Shown here: positions 1 to 7,757 of the stretch, piece after piece
Numbering within the stretch: the first letter of the stretch is position 1
Layout of the letters: every line of letters begins with the position of its first letter
Assembly: GCF_035503745.1 (NCBI RefSeq)
Contig: NZ_DATJTC010000006.1
Coordinates: 4,692-68,691, forward strand
Direction: 5' to 3'
Source: Dyella_B sp035503745
GTDB taxonomy: Bacteria; Pseudomonadota; Gammaproteobacteria; Xanthomonadales; Rhodanobacteraceae
Length of the DNA stretch: 64,000 bases
Made by a program: the position numbers and the translations under genes
Notes under the pieces: model-generated
What the model was told of the DNA's origin: nothing
The model's database searches: none
Seen by the model: only the letters and a program-made list of their open reading frames with translations

Positions 1-468
1 ACGACTGGCATTGCCCCGCCAGCGCTCCCGGCCGCCGCCGACAATGCCTCCGACATCAAAACATTTGTGCAGGCTAAGTCCCCGTCTTCGGACGTCCAGT
101 TCGTTGCCGTCGTCGCCTACTTCTATCGGTTCCAGGCCCCGCTGCAGATCCGCAAGGAGGCCATCTCCGCGGAAGATGTTTTGGAAGCGTGCCGGTTAAC
201 GGGACGGCAGAGGCCCAGCAAGATTTCTCAAACTATGGTCAACGCGCACAACCAGGGGCTCCTGGATCGCGCGGAGGGACGTGGCACCTACGCGATCAAC
301 ACCGTTGGTGAAAACCTCGTTGCGCTAACCCTGCCATCAGGGGGACCGAATGGGGCACCCAGCGGAAAAGTGAGGCGGCCTGCAGGAAAGAAAGCGCCCC
401 GTGGAAATCGCGCCACCAAGAAAGCCCCGCGCGCCACCAAGGCAGCGAAAAAGGCCAAGAAGCGCTAA
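1..468 (+). CDS. Partial protein with winged-helix-like region and basic tail, unknown function
   Basis: The reading frame is open at base 1, so the gene begins before the window; the GTG at 67 has no ribosome binding site and is probably internal. The visible 155 residues start with a Pro/Ala-rich linker, then a folded part of about 80 residues (begins SSDVQFVAVVAYFYRF, includes RPSKISQTMVNAHNQGLL and a Gly-Thr-Tyr turn) that looks like a small winged-helix domain, then a Lys/Arg/Ala tail of about 35 residues typical of nucleic-acid-binding ends. It ends 5 bases before the HEPN-like gene and is surely cotranscribed with it. I do not recognise the family; a DNA-binding or regulatory partner of the HEPN protein is an inference. 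Confidence 0.7.
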   Translation, partial: TTGIAPPALPAAADNASDIKTFVQAKSPSSDVQFVAVVAYFYRFQAPLQIRKEAISAEDVLEACRLTGRQRPSKISQTMVNAHNQGLLDRAEGRGTYAINTVGENLVALTLPSGGPNGAPSGKVRRPAGKKAPRGNRATKKAPRATKAAKKAKKR

Positions 469-473
469 CCGTC

Positions 474-1274
474 ATGCTCACCACCAGCATCGACGAAGCC
501 ATCGCCCAGATCGATCGGCTCCGCAGGCTGATCAAAAAGGGAAACGGTGCCCAGGTCCGCGGCGCGGAAGAGAGAAGTGTGGTCAAGGCAACGGCTTTGA
601 CGTGGTTCAACAACTACAAGGCCACGTTGCGGTCCGTGGAAATGACCTATGAGTTTGAGCGCCTTGAAGAGGCCTATCAGGCTCTATTGGCTCACAGCGA
701 CCGACAAACCACCCGCAGTGTCTATGACCAGTTGTGCAAGTCCATCAAGCAAAACCTGATTGACCTGCGCACGGAGGCCCTGAAAGCCCCCGTGCACACC
801 ACATCTACCTCTGACCAGCCGATCTCTTTTCAAGCCTTAGGGTCGGACCAGAGGATGCAGTCAGTCTTGACGGCCCGATGGGACGAATGCGTGGTTTGCC
901 TGAAAGCTGGTGCACCGTTGGCCGCCACCGTGATGATGGGCGGCCTACTCGAAGCCCTGCTCCTTGCGCGCATCAATCTTGAAGCAGACAAATCTGCCAT
1001 CTTCAAGGCCACTGCCGCACCGAAGGACGACCAGCAAAAGACCCGGCAGTTAAAAGAGTGGGCTTTGAAGAACTACATCGAGGTGGCCCATGAACTGGGC
1101 TGGATTACGGTTTCCGCAAAGGACGTCGGCGAGGTCCTCCGTGACTACCGCAACTACATCCACCCCTCCAAACAGTATTCCCACAATGTGGCATTGACCA
1201 CGGATGACGCCATGATCTTGTGGGAGGTCGCCAAGGCCATCGCAAGGCAAGTGTTGAAGCTCGCCCCGCCGTGA
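474..1274 (+). CDS. HEPN-like (DUF4145-type) protein, possible RNase effector
   Basis: The 266-residue protein has a helical N-terminal half (residues 1-110) and a C-terminal half that reads as a HEPN domain: a helix with MMGGLLEALLLARI near 154-167, a charged helix, and then RDYRNYIHP at 223-231. R223 and H230 form an R-x6-H pair, within the Rx4-6H pattern of HEPN ribonucleases; the stretch before it resembles the conserved helix of DUF4145/abortive-infection proteins. HEPN proteins are common as toxins or defence effectors. It follows the basic wHTH-like gene by 5 bases, so the two form one transcription unit. Nuclease activity and a defence or toxin-antitoxin role are inferences. Confidence 0.75.
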   Translation: MLTTSIDEAIAQIDRLRRLIKKGNGAQVRGAEERSVVKATALTWFNNYKATLRSVEMTYEFERLEEAYQALLAHSDRQTTRSVYDQLCKSIKQNLIDLRTEALKAPVHTTSTSDQPISFQALGSDQRMQSVLTARWDECVVCLKAGAPLAATVMMGGLLEALLLARINLEADKSAIFKATAAPKDDQQKTRQLKEWALKNYIEVAHELGWITVSAKDVGEVLRDYRNYIHPSKQYSHNVALTTDDAMILWEVAKAIARQVLKLAPP

Positions 1275-1277
1275 ACA

Positions 1278-2966
1278 TCAGCTGCCCCTCATCATGGGGC
1301 GCGGACGCAGCTTCATCTGATCTTTCATGAGGTCCAAGGGGAGCACCTCTGGCGGAGCGGTTTCGATGGACCCCGCAGGTTTGGCGGCTTCCAGCCACAC
1401 ACGTTCCCCCTGATCACTCACGGACAACAGCCCGGCCATCAGAATTGGACTGAGCTGCTGGATGACATCGAGTGCTCGCCCCAGTTCATCCTTCTGGGCA
1501 AGCTCTTGCCCTGTCAGCTGCGCGCCCGCTTGATCGATTGTGACCATGTGCCCCATGTGCCGTTCGCGTGCAGCCTTGGCCTCCTGCACCTTGGCGTCCT
1601 CGTGCCGGATGACATCATTCCGCTGGACCCACTCAGAAGGCTTCCGTCCGGCCGCCTTGGCGGCGGCGATGCGCAATGGGTGCTCGTCCTCCCATTGCCT
1701 CAAATCCTCTTTCGCGGCCGAGCGCCGCTGACGTGCCTGGTCCACCTGGAACTCCGCGTCCAGTCGTGCCATGACACGTCGACTCCGGTCTTCATCATGG
1801 GCCATCTTGCGATGCATCAGGTCTGCCAGCTTCGACAAGAGACGCTCGACCAGGCGAATGATGCCCACGACCTGCACATAGACGCGCAGCGTATCCGCGT
1901 CTTCCGGTAGCGCCACCGCCTCGCGGAACCGGCGCAGGAGAGACCCGGGCTCGCCATCGGGCAGTGAGGCGATCGTTTCGGCGGAGGGTGCACCTGATGC
2001 AGGATTTTCGCCACCGGACACCCGATTGCTTTGATCAATCTCGTCCATCGCTCCCGGCTCCGTTCTCTGGTCACCTGGTTGCTCGGTCACCTGCTCACGG
2101 GCCACGTCCTGCACGGCCTGCGCGTGCTGTGCTTCCAAGGCATCCGCCTGAGAGACACGGAGCACTTCGCTGGCCACAACGATCTGCCCACGGAGCTCTT
2201 CGCCCTTTCGGGTCCAGAAGCCCTTGCGTTCCATGGCGGTGACAGCAGCCCCCAAGGTCCTCTGGGGCTCAATATCCAGCCCCATGCGTTGGTAACTTCG
2301 GTGGTCGAAATCAGCCACCTGTCCCGCGGCCAATGCGTATTCGTTCGCCAAAGCGGCCCACGCACTGTTCAGGCCCTCCACGAAACTGGACGAGGTGCGG
2401 CGATGGGTCAGGAAGGAAAACTTCGACCCCAGCACCCATGCCGATGATCCGCCTGACTGCTCGATCTCATCGAGGGCCCTGGTCGGAAAATAGAGGTGCG
2501 CGTGGAAGCCTCGCATACCCGTTGGCTTCGGGGCACCCAGTGCGGTTTTGTCTGCGTCACGATGCACTCCGATGGAGACGGGCGTGTGCAAGTGATCCGA
2601 GATTTTACGCGCCATGGCAATGGCCATCTGTTTGGCCTCTTCGAGGCCAACCCCGAGGGGGATGGGAATGCGAAAATCCCGTGCGAGCTGCGCGTCCTTT
2701 CTTTTCTCTGCCCCTTCGACTGCGTTCCAGAGCTGTTGCGGGTCGAGGGCCCAATCAGGTGCACCGGCGGGCCCAATGGTGAGGGCCGCGGCGATGTGAT
2801 CGCCCAGACGGCGGAGGCGAAAGTCGTGCCACTTCCCGGCTCGCTCATCGTAGAGGCGAAGCCCGAGACGATATGCAACGCCGGCGACGGCGCTGTGGCC
2901 ATCCGATCGGCCATGGGTGGAAAGGTGCGGGCGGGCATGCAGTGTCATCGAAATCCTTTTCGCCAT
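1278..2966 (-). CDS. MobA/MobL (MOBQ) family relaxase
   Basis: DNA relaxase that would nick oriT and lead single-strand transfer of the element. The 562-residue protein opens with the MobA/MobL pattern: a basic start, AVAGVAYRLG with the likely catalytic Tyr32, and DERAGKWHDF. The region DAQLARDFRIPIPLGV (91-106) corresponds to the usual ALPxEL motif. GFHAHLYFPTR (153-163) gives the metal-binding His155 and His157, and DHRSYQRMGLDIEP followed by TLG (221-239) matches the conserved DHRS...EP..HLG block. The second half (about 250-562) is charged and partly coiled coil. No primase or T4SS gene is fused or adjacent, so transfer would need a helper. A palindrome lies just upstream of the ATG. It is convergent with the HEPN module, 3 bases apart. 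Confidence 0.9.
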   Translation of the reverse strand: MAKRISMTLHARPHLSTHGRSDGHSAVAGVAYRLGLRLYDERAGKWHDFRLRRLGDHIAAALTIGPAGAPDWALDPQQLWNAVEGAEKRKDAQLARDFRIPIPLGVGLEEAKQMAIAMARKISDHLHTPVSIGVHRDADKTALGAPKPTGMRGFHAHLYFPTRALDEIEQSGGSSAWVLGSKFSFLTHRRTSSSFVEGLNSAWAALANEYALAAGQVADFDHRSYQRMGLDIEPQRTLGAAVTAMERKGFWTRKGEELRGQIVVASEVLRVSQADALEAQHAQAVQDVAREQVTEQPGDQRTEPGAMDEIDQSNRVSGGENPASGAPSAETIASLPDGEPGSLLRRFREAVALPEDADTLRVYVQVVGIIRLVERLLSKLADLMHRKMAHDEDRSRRVMARLDAEFQVDQARQRRSAAKEDLRQWEDEHPLRIAAAKAAGRKPSEWVQRNDVIRHEDAKVQEAKAARERHMGHMVTIDQAGAQLTGQELAQKDELGRALDVIQQLSPILMAGLLSVSDQGERVWLEAAKPAGSIETAPPEVLPLDLMKDQMKLRPRPMMRGS

Positions 2967-2971
2967 GTGGA

Positions 2972-2988
2972 CCGATCATCATGATCGG
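2972..2988. promoter_or_regulatory. Palindrome overlapping the relaxase ribosome-binding region
   Basis: CCGATCAT-c-ATGATCGG is a perfect 8-bp inverted repeat around one base, starting 6 bases upstream of the relaxase ATG. It replaces any clear Shine-Dalgarno sequence there. A repressor or auto-regulatory site is the natural reading, but no binding protein is known. Confidence 0.5.
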
Positions 2989-3178
2989 GGAGGACCGGGC
3001 GCCGGTTATGCACGCCAAGCACATGCCACATGCAAGCAAAGAACAGCCGCACGTCAATGCCTGACGCGCTTCAAAATCTTGCATCTGTGATGAGCGTCAG
3101 CCTGTTCGTGCCGATGCTCAAAAGCCCTGGTTTTGACGCTTACTCTTTGGCCTTGGGGTTGCCTTGGCTCGAAGCGTC

Positions 3179-3206
3179 CTGTTTGAAAAACAGTAAGACG
3201 CGCCTT
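3179..3206 (+). other. Candidate oriT: hairpin plus MOBQ nic-like sequence
   Basis: CTGTTT-gaa-AAACAG is followed directly by TAAGACGCGCCTT. In RSF1010-type (MOBQ) origins a hairpin with a GAA-containing loop is followed by TAARTGCGCCCT, nicked at its end. The layout matches; the nic sequence matches at TAAG and at GCGCC with a one-base shift. With this polarity the GHKL gene would enter first and the relaxase gene last, the usual order in mobile elements. Function is inferred. Confidence 0.5.
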
Positions 3207-3375
3207 CGATTTTGCATTTAGTGTTGGTCTGCCTGCCTGTGGTTTGCCCTGGCTTTCGGATCGGGAAAAGCGTCGCCACCCATGAGAGGCATTCAAGGAG
3301 AGCGGGGCCGTCTCACCCCCTGCGCCAAGCCCCGTCTACCCTCGATTGAGAACCAATCGCGGAGCAGGCATAGTC

Positions 3376-5370
3376 ATGAGCGTCATGGGGCTACCCCGAT
3401 TTGGAGGGGGTATGGCGAAGGGAAACCGCGGCAACGCCGCCAATGAGGCGCTGTTTGAGGAGGACTATGTCCTCCGAACCTTGGGCAAGATTGGCTACGA
3501 CGGCGAGACGGCCCTCACAGAGCTGGTGGCCAATGCCTGGGACGCCGGCGCCTCTCGGGTCTCGATCATCATCCCCGAGGATGCAGGCAGCTCCCTGACG
3601 GTCGAGGACGACGGCCATGGCATGACCGCGGACAACTTCCGTGCGCGCTGGATGAAGCTGGGCTACAACCGGATCAAGAATCAGGGCAGCGGCGTGGAGT
3701 TTCCCCCGGAGCGCGCCGACCAGCACCGCATCCCCTTCGGACGAAATGGTGTGGGCCGCCATGGCCTCCTCTGCTTCGCCAGCCAATATGAGGTGGAGAC
3801 CTGGCGCGGGGGCGATGCCACCACTTTCGTCATCAACACCCGGAACAACCCGTCGCCGTTCTACATCGAGCGCGAAACCAGGTCGAAGAAAACGGGGCAC
3901 GGAACACGGCTCTCGGTCGTGGTCGAGCGTCACCTGCCCGACCCGCTATCGGTCTATAAGATTTTGGCGGGGCGCTTTGTGCATGACCCGCAGTTCACCG
4001 TGGTCGTCAACGGACGCTCAGTCCCCCTGGCTCAACACGAAGGCCTCCTCAACACCGAAGTGCTCCGCGTCGGTTCTGGGTCCACGGTGGTAGCCCACAT
4101 TGTGGACACCACCAAGGCCGCCCAGAACACTCGTTACCAAGGCATTGCCTTTTGGGTGAACCGTCGTTTGGTCGGCACCCCGCGCTGGGCGGTCGGCACC
4201 ACGCCGGTTCTGGATGGGCGCTCGCGGTTTGCCAAACGGTATGCGGTGGTCATCGAGGCCGATGGCACCTGGGCGCCGTTCGTTGAACAAGATTGGTTGC
4301 GGTTCAAAGCCGAACCCGAGGTGGACCGGCTGTTCTCCGAGGTGGCCAGTTATGTCCATCGTCAGGTGGAAGCCCTGTCGGCCTCGTTCGTGGAGGAGAA
4401 CTCCGAAGATGCGCTGATGCGCAACCGGGAGGAGTTCCGAAACCTGCCCACGGGTGCGAAGGTTGAAGTGGCCCAGTTCACCCATGCCCTGGTCGCTGAC
4501 CATCCGAGCATTGCACCTGAGGCGCTGGCAAAGGCCGTTCGGGCCGTCATCCAGCTCCAATCGGGCCGAGGCGGGATCCGCCTGCTGGACAAGCTCATGC
4601 ACCTGGACGAAACCGACATCGAGGGACTGGATCGCCTGTTGGAACAGTGGACGGTCCAGGATGCCCTGGTCGTGTTGGATGAGATTGATGCCCGCCTGTC
4701 GGTCATCTCCGCCATCGAGAAGCTGGCCAAAGATCCGGCGACCGATGAACTCCACACCCTCCACCCGCTGATCACTCAGGCACGCTGGCTCTTTGGGCCG
4801 GAGTTCGACAGCTCCGAATACGCCTCCAACAGCACCCTGCGCACGGTGGCCGAAGAGGTCTTCGGGTCCCGCAAGGCCGACACCACGTTCCAAAACCCGC
4901 GCCGGCGTCCTGACTTGGTGATCCTCAACGATGCAACGATCTCGTTGACCGCGACGACCACGTTCAATGGCACGGATCACCTGGCCTGCATGCGGGACGT
5001 GCTCCTGATCGAGCTGAAAAAGGGGCATTCAACGATCGGCCGAGTAGAGATGCAGCAAGCCGAAGGCTACATCGAGGACCTGATGTCCAACGGTGCGCTG
5101 GCAAGCCGGCCGTTTTTCCATGCCTATGTGGTTGGCCACGAAATCGCTCAGGCAACCACCCGTACCAAGTCGCTCGGTGAAGGCCAGGACGTTTTCGCCC
5201 GCATCCAGGCCACCACTTACGGTCAACTCACCGACACCGCCAACCGTCGCCTGATGAACCTGAAAGAGCGCATCCCCTCGCGTTACGAGGAGGTCAATGG
5301 CTATGACCTGGTGCAGAAGGTCATGGGGCAACCGAGCCAAGCGCCACTGATACCTTCTGACGCTGAGTGA
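3376..5370 (+). CDS. GHKL (Hsp90/MORC-type) ATPase fused to PD-(D/E)XK nuclease
   Basis: A 664-residue protein (ATG at 3376; a TTG at 3346 and an ATG at 3412 behind GGAGGGGG are alternatives). Residues about 25-330 form a GHKL ATPase: N-box with E49, N53, D56 (ELVANAWDAGAS), DDGHGM at 78-83, the Gly-rich lid GRNGVGRHG at 122-130, and GHGTRL at 174-179. A helical middle (about 340-490) follows. The end is a PD-(D/E)XK fold: PD at 512-513 (RRRPDLVIL), the strand LLIELKK with E546 and K548, and QAEGY at 561-565, similar in layout to Shedu/DUF4263 nucleases. GHKL ATPases joined to nucleases are known from bacterial restriction-like and defence contexts. An ATP-gated DNA-cleaving defence role is inferred from this and the island context. 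Confidence 0.85.
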   Translation: MSVMGLPRFGGGMAKGNRGNAANEALFEEDYVLRTLGKIGYDGETALTELVANAWDAGASRVSIIIPEDAGSSLTVEDDGHGMTADNFRARWMKLGYNRIKNQGSGVEFPPERADQHRIPFGRNGVGRHGLLCFASQYEVETWRGGDATTFVINTRNNPSPFYIERETRSKKTGHGTRLSVVVERHLPDPLSVYKILAGRFVHDPQFTVVVNGRSVPLAQHEGLLNTEVLRVGSGSTVVAHIVDTTKAAQNTRYQGIAFWVNRRLVGTPRWAVGTTPVLDGRSRFAKRYAVVIEADGTWAPFVEQDWLRFKAEPEVDRLFSEVASYVHRQVEALSASFVEENSEDALMRNREEFRNLPTGAKVEVAQFTHALVADHPSIAPEALAKAVRAVIQLQSGRGGIRLLDKLMHLDETDIEGLDRLLEQWTVQDALVVLDEIDARLSVISAIEKLAKDPATDELHTLHPLITQARWLFGPEFDSSEYASNSTLRTVAEEVFGSRKADTTFQNPRRRPDLVILNDATISLTATTTFNGTDHLACMRDVLLIELKKGHSTIGRVEMQQAEGYIEDLMSNGALASRPFFHAYVVGHEIAQATTRTKSLGEGQDVFARIQATTYGQLTDTANRRLMNLKERIPSRYEEVNGYDLVQKVMGQPSQAPLIPSDAE

Positions 5371-5512
5371 ACCTGCCATCCGTGGCTCCTTGACAGCTCC
5401 CCAACTTGGACTAAGTTTCGACGCAGGGGATGAGCCCGTGAAGTTCTTAGGGCTAATCCGCACAAAAGATGCGTCATGTTCCCACAAAGGTTCATCTCAT
5501 TTGGAGCCATCA

Positions 5513-5608
5513 ATGAAAGAGCGTTCGCACAAAAGCAAAAAAATTAAAGTGACCGACGTCCTTTCCTATGTCTCAGAAATCGTGGCAGTGTTTTTGCTGT
5601 CGATTTAA
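5513..5608 (+). CDS. Small 31-residue basic/hydrophobic peptide
   Basis: ATG at 5513 is preceded by GGAG with 6 bases spacing. The peptide has 12 mostly basic residues (MKERSHKSKKIK) and then a hydrophobic stretch ending SEIVAVFLLSI, like a single membrane-anchored small protein or a type I toxin. Its stop codon overlaps the stop of the convergent membrane-protein gene. Too short for a family call; the ribosome binding site and composition are the only support. Confidence 0.45.
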   Translation: MKERSHKSKKIKVTDVLSYVSEIVAVFLLSI

Positions 5609-5934
5609 ATTCCAGGACAGGCGATCCTGATCACTAACCAGCCAACCGCCGCAGCAGCAAGACTTAGAATAAAAAATGCAATTCTCCACCCTGACTTTCG
5701 CGGGTGCTCCGAAAAGCTAAAAGCAAATGACGACAAACTAACACCGACGCCAAATATGGTAGTAACAGTTCTCGGACTTGATCTAAAAAAATAAATCAGC
5801 CCAATAACAGCAAAAATAATAACGATCGAGGTTACGACCGCAGCTTTACCCTTTTCCTTCTTCGGCATGGAAGGCGCGGTCGGTGATGGTGGTTCGCTCA
5901 CTGCAACTGGTGTCCCTGCATCTGTATCGCTCAT
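5605..5934 (-). CDS. Small membrane protein, unknown function
   Basis: 109 residues: a Pro/Ser/Thr-rich start (1-23), a basic KKEKGK stretch, then three hydrophobic segments at about 32-49, 58-72 and 83-104. GGGGAG lies 5 bases before the ATG, a strong ribosome binding site, so the gene is probably real. The DNA is A+T-rich compared with neighbours, a sign of recent acquisition. It lies between the GHKL-nuclease gene and the integrase; no known family recognised. A membrane effector or immunity role is possible but unsupported. Confidence 0.65.
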   Translation of the reverse strand: MSDTDAGTPVAVSEPPSPTAPSMPKKEKGKAAVVTSIVIIFAVIGLIYFFRSSPRTVTTIFGVGVSLSSFAFSFSEHPRKSGWRIAFFILSLAAAAVGWLVIRIACPGI

Positions 5935-5971
5935 ATCTACTCCCCTTCTTTACCGTGGCAGCATTTGAAAG

Positions 5972-7528
5972 TTACAACAGGACTTTTCGGATTTTCGGTA
6001 GCAATAAATCCCATTTAAGTCCATTAGAAACAATTTCTCGCATTTCTTTCGGCCCATACTCCCCGCTGTAAATCTCCACATGCTCTTCGTCGAGATCGTG
6101 CCCCACGAAAGCGCAGCGCCACTCCAACGGAACCTTGGCTGCCTTCATGGTTTGGACGGCCGTTTTCCGGAGGCTATGAAACCCGAACTTTCCTTTGTCA
6201 GGCTTTGGGATGCCCACGGCCTCGATGTGACGCCCGAAGGCCTTCGAGAGCCAGTCGCCTCGCCCATTGACTGATCCAACCTTGATCTTCGGAAACAGGT
6301 TCTTTTGGCCCTGTTTTCTGAGACGTTCCACGCGCTCCATCAAGCCCAAGGTGAGGAGATCTGGATGGATCGGAATGGTGCGCAAACTCGGAGTGTTTTT
6401 GACACTTTGGCCTTCGCCCTCGTCGGTGATCGTGATGCAGGGCACGCCATCCACCATGGTGAAATCCACCAGTGCAAGTTGCCCAATCTCCGAAACACGG
6501 GCGCCCGTATAGAGCCCGATCACCGCTCCCCAGCGCGCGCCTGCGCTCAGGGTGGCCAGGGCCTCCGGGGCATAAAGCGCCTGGATCTGTTCAAGAGTGA
6601 AGGACTTGAAGCCGAACGCCCGCCGCCGCTTCTTTTCCTGCTTGCGGTAGATGACATGCCCGGCCGCCGGATTTTCGTCTTTGTGAAACTTGGCATAAGC
6701 ACCAGCGGAGACGGCCCAGGTGAAAAAGCCTCGGACATAAGAGGCTTTGTTGATCAGGGTTGGGGTCTGCAGCCCGCTCGTGCGGAGCGTTTCGATCCAG
6801 GCGGAAACATCCTCGCGCCGCACCTCGTGCAGCATCTTCGAGATGCCCACATGCCGGGCAAAACCCATCACAGCCGCTGTTTTGATCACCAGCGTCTTTG
6901 GCAACGTGTCAGCCCGGATGCTTTTCAGCCAAGCATCAGCGGCCTTGCCGATCGCACGCGGGCGAGCGGGAGCAGGAGGCATGGAAGAAGCCGCTGAGTT
7001 AGACAGCGACTGGGCCAAAGAGGCGCCCAATGTTTCCATCGCACCGGCCAGGGATTGCATGTCCGGAGGCGATGCCTGGGTGGCATGGGGGACGGACGGT
7101 GCCTGGGTGAGCCAAGCCGGGGGTTTCTTGGCTTCGCGGATCGCCTCAATCAGCCGTTCGTGGTCCGCCTCATCGGTGGCCTCGAACCGCATGGAACCAT
7201 CCGGGCGGATCTCACAGCCGTAATCAACCAGCTCCTCCCCAGAGCCCGTTTGCAGAACGACTGAACGCTTCCGAGCCGGTTGCTCCGGCAGATCCTTGGC
7301 GCGTCGTTCCTTGACCATCGAGATCCCCTCATCCCGTGCCCTGGCGAAGATCTGAGCATAACGCGCACCGAGGATGTAAGCCCACCACCGGGCCAGCTTG
7401 GGATCTCGGGTGCGGAGGGATCGCTTGATGATCCGCACCCCTAGGAGGCCTTGAAGGTCTCGGGGGACCACCAGACGGAAGTGGAAAACGCCTGAGGCGT
7501 GGCGCAACAAATGGTGTGCAAGCCGCAT
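5972..7528 (-). CDS. Tyrosine recombinase/integrase (DUF6538-type N-terminus)
   Basis: Site-specific recombinase that would insert the element at the adjacent tRNA-Ser gene. The 518-residue protein starts with the short N-terminal arm seen in phage-like integrases (HLLRHASGVFHFRLVVPRDL), has a linker of low complexity (about 140-190), a SAM-like core-binding domain (about 195-290), and a catalytic domain with R344 (TGARVSEIGQL), K377, H451 and R454 (HSLRKTA), H477 (GHDLD) and the nucleophile Y487 (EIYSGEYG). All catalytic residues are present, so it should be active. It is transcribed away from the tRNA, as is usual for tRNA-targeting islands. Confidence 0.93.
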   Translation of the reverse strand: MRLAHHLLRHASGVFHFRLVVPRDLQGLLGVRIIKRSLRTRDPKLARWWAYILGARYAQIFARARDEGISMVKERRAKDLPEQPARKRSVVLQTGSGEELVDYGCEIRPDGSMRFEATDEADHERLIEAIREAKKPPAWLTQAPSVPHATQASPPDMQSLAGAMETLGASLAQSLSNSAASSMPPAPARPRAIGKAADAWLKSIRADTLPKTLVIKTAAVMGFARHVGISKMLHEVRREDVSAWIETLRTSGLQTPTLINKASYVRGFFTWAVSAGAYAKFHKDENPAAGHVIYRKQEKKRRRAFGFKSFTLEQIQALYAPEALATLSAGARWGAVIGLYTGARVSEIGQLALVDFTMVDGVPCITITDEGEGQSVKNTPSLRTIPIHPDLLTLGLMERVERLRKQGQKNLFPKIKVGSVNGRGDWLSKAFGRHIEAVGIPKPDKGKFGFHSLRKTAVQTMKAAKVPLEWRCAFVGHDLDEEHVEIYSGEYGPKEMREIVSNGLKWDLLLPKIRKVLL

Positions 7529-7574
7529 TGGATTTGACCAACCGACTTGACCAAGCGCCGTTTCTCCCAGTTCA

Positions 7575-7602
7575 CAAAAAAGCCCTTTAAAAAGGGCTTT
7601 TC
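7575..7602 (-). terminator. Intrinsic terminator of tRNA-Ser
   Basis: AAAAGCCCTTT-aa-AAAGGGCTTTT forms a strong stem with a U-run on the minus strand directly after the tRNA gene. The symmetric shape means it can also stop transcription from the left. Confidence 0.85.
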
Positions 7603-7610
7603 GTGAGGTT

Positions 7611-7700
7611 TGGCGGAGAGAGTGGGATTCGAACCCACGGTAGGCTTACACCTACGGCAGTTTTCAAGACTGCTGCCTTAAACCACTCGGCCATCTCTCC
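7611..7700 (-). tRNA. tRNA-Ser(UGA)
   Basis: On the minus strand the acceptor stem GGAGAGA/TCTCTCC, discriminator G and encoded CCA, the anticodon loop CTTGAAA (anticodon TGA) and the long variable arm typical of serine tRNAs are all present. The 90-base gene is intact, as expected when an element integrates at its 3' end and restores it. A TGATACGAT sequence at 7752-7760 may be its extended -10 promoter, with low confidence. Confidence 0.97.
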
Positions 7701-7757
7701 ATGTGTAGCGCGCCTGCATGCGGGTTGTCGGTTGCATGGCGGTGAGTGCGCATCGTA

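Larger units (their letters stand above)
2967..3375. other. Intergenic region between relaxase and GHKL gene: oriT candidate
   Basis: About 400 bases without a supported gene lie between two divergent genes. They hold a 17-base palindrome next to the relaxase start, a hairpin followed by a MOBQ nic-like sequence (3179-3206), an inverted repeat AGCGTCA (3093-3099) / TGACGCT (3134-3140), and six copies of the GCGTC/GACGC pentamer at 3063, 3094, 3135, 3174, 3198 and 3270. Promoters for both neighbours must lie here. The short open frames inside have no ribosome binding site. Confidence 0.6.
1..7610. mobile_element. Part of an integrative mobilizable element inserted at tRNA-Ser
   Basis: The stretch holds a tyrosine integrase pointing away from, and lying 82 bases from, the 3' end of a tRNA-Ser(UGA) gene, a MOBQ-type relaxase, an oriT-like hairpin, and cargo genes not expected in core genome. 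Everything to the right of the tRNA is core. Integration at a tRNA 3' end by such integrases is established knowledge; that this is a mobilizable (not self-conjugative) element is an inference, because no type IV secretion gene is visible and the left end lies outside the window. The part near 5400-6000 is visibly richer in A+T than the flanking core genes. Confidence 0.8.

Noticed and set aside
3030..3221. 63-codon frame in the oriT region
   Set aside because: No ribosome binding site, no motif, and it runs across the hairpin and nic-like sequence.
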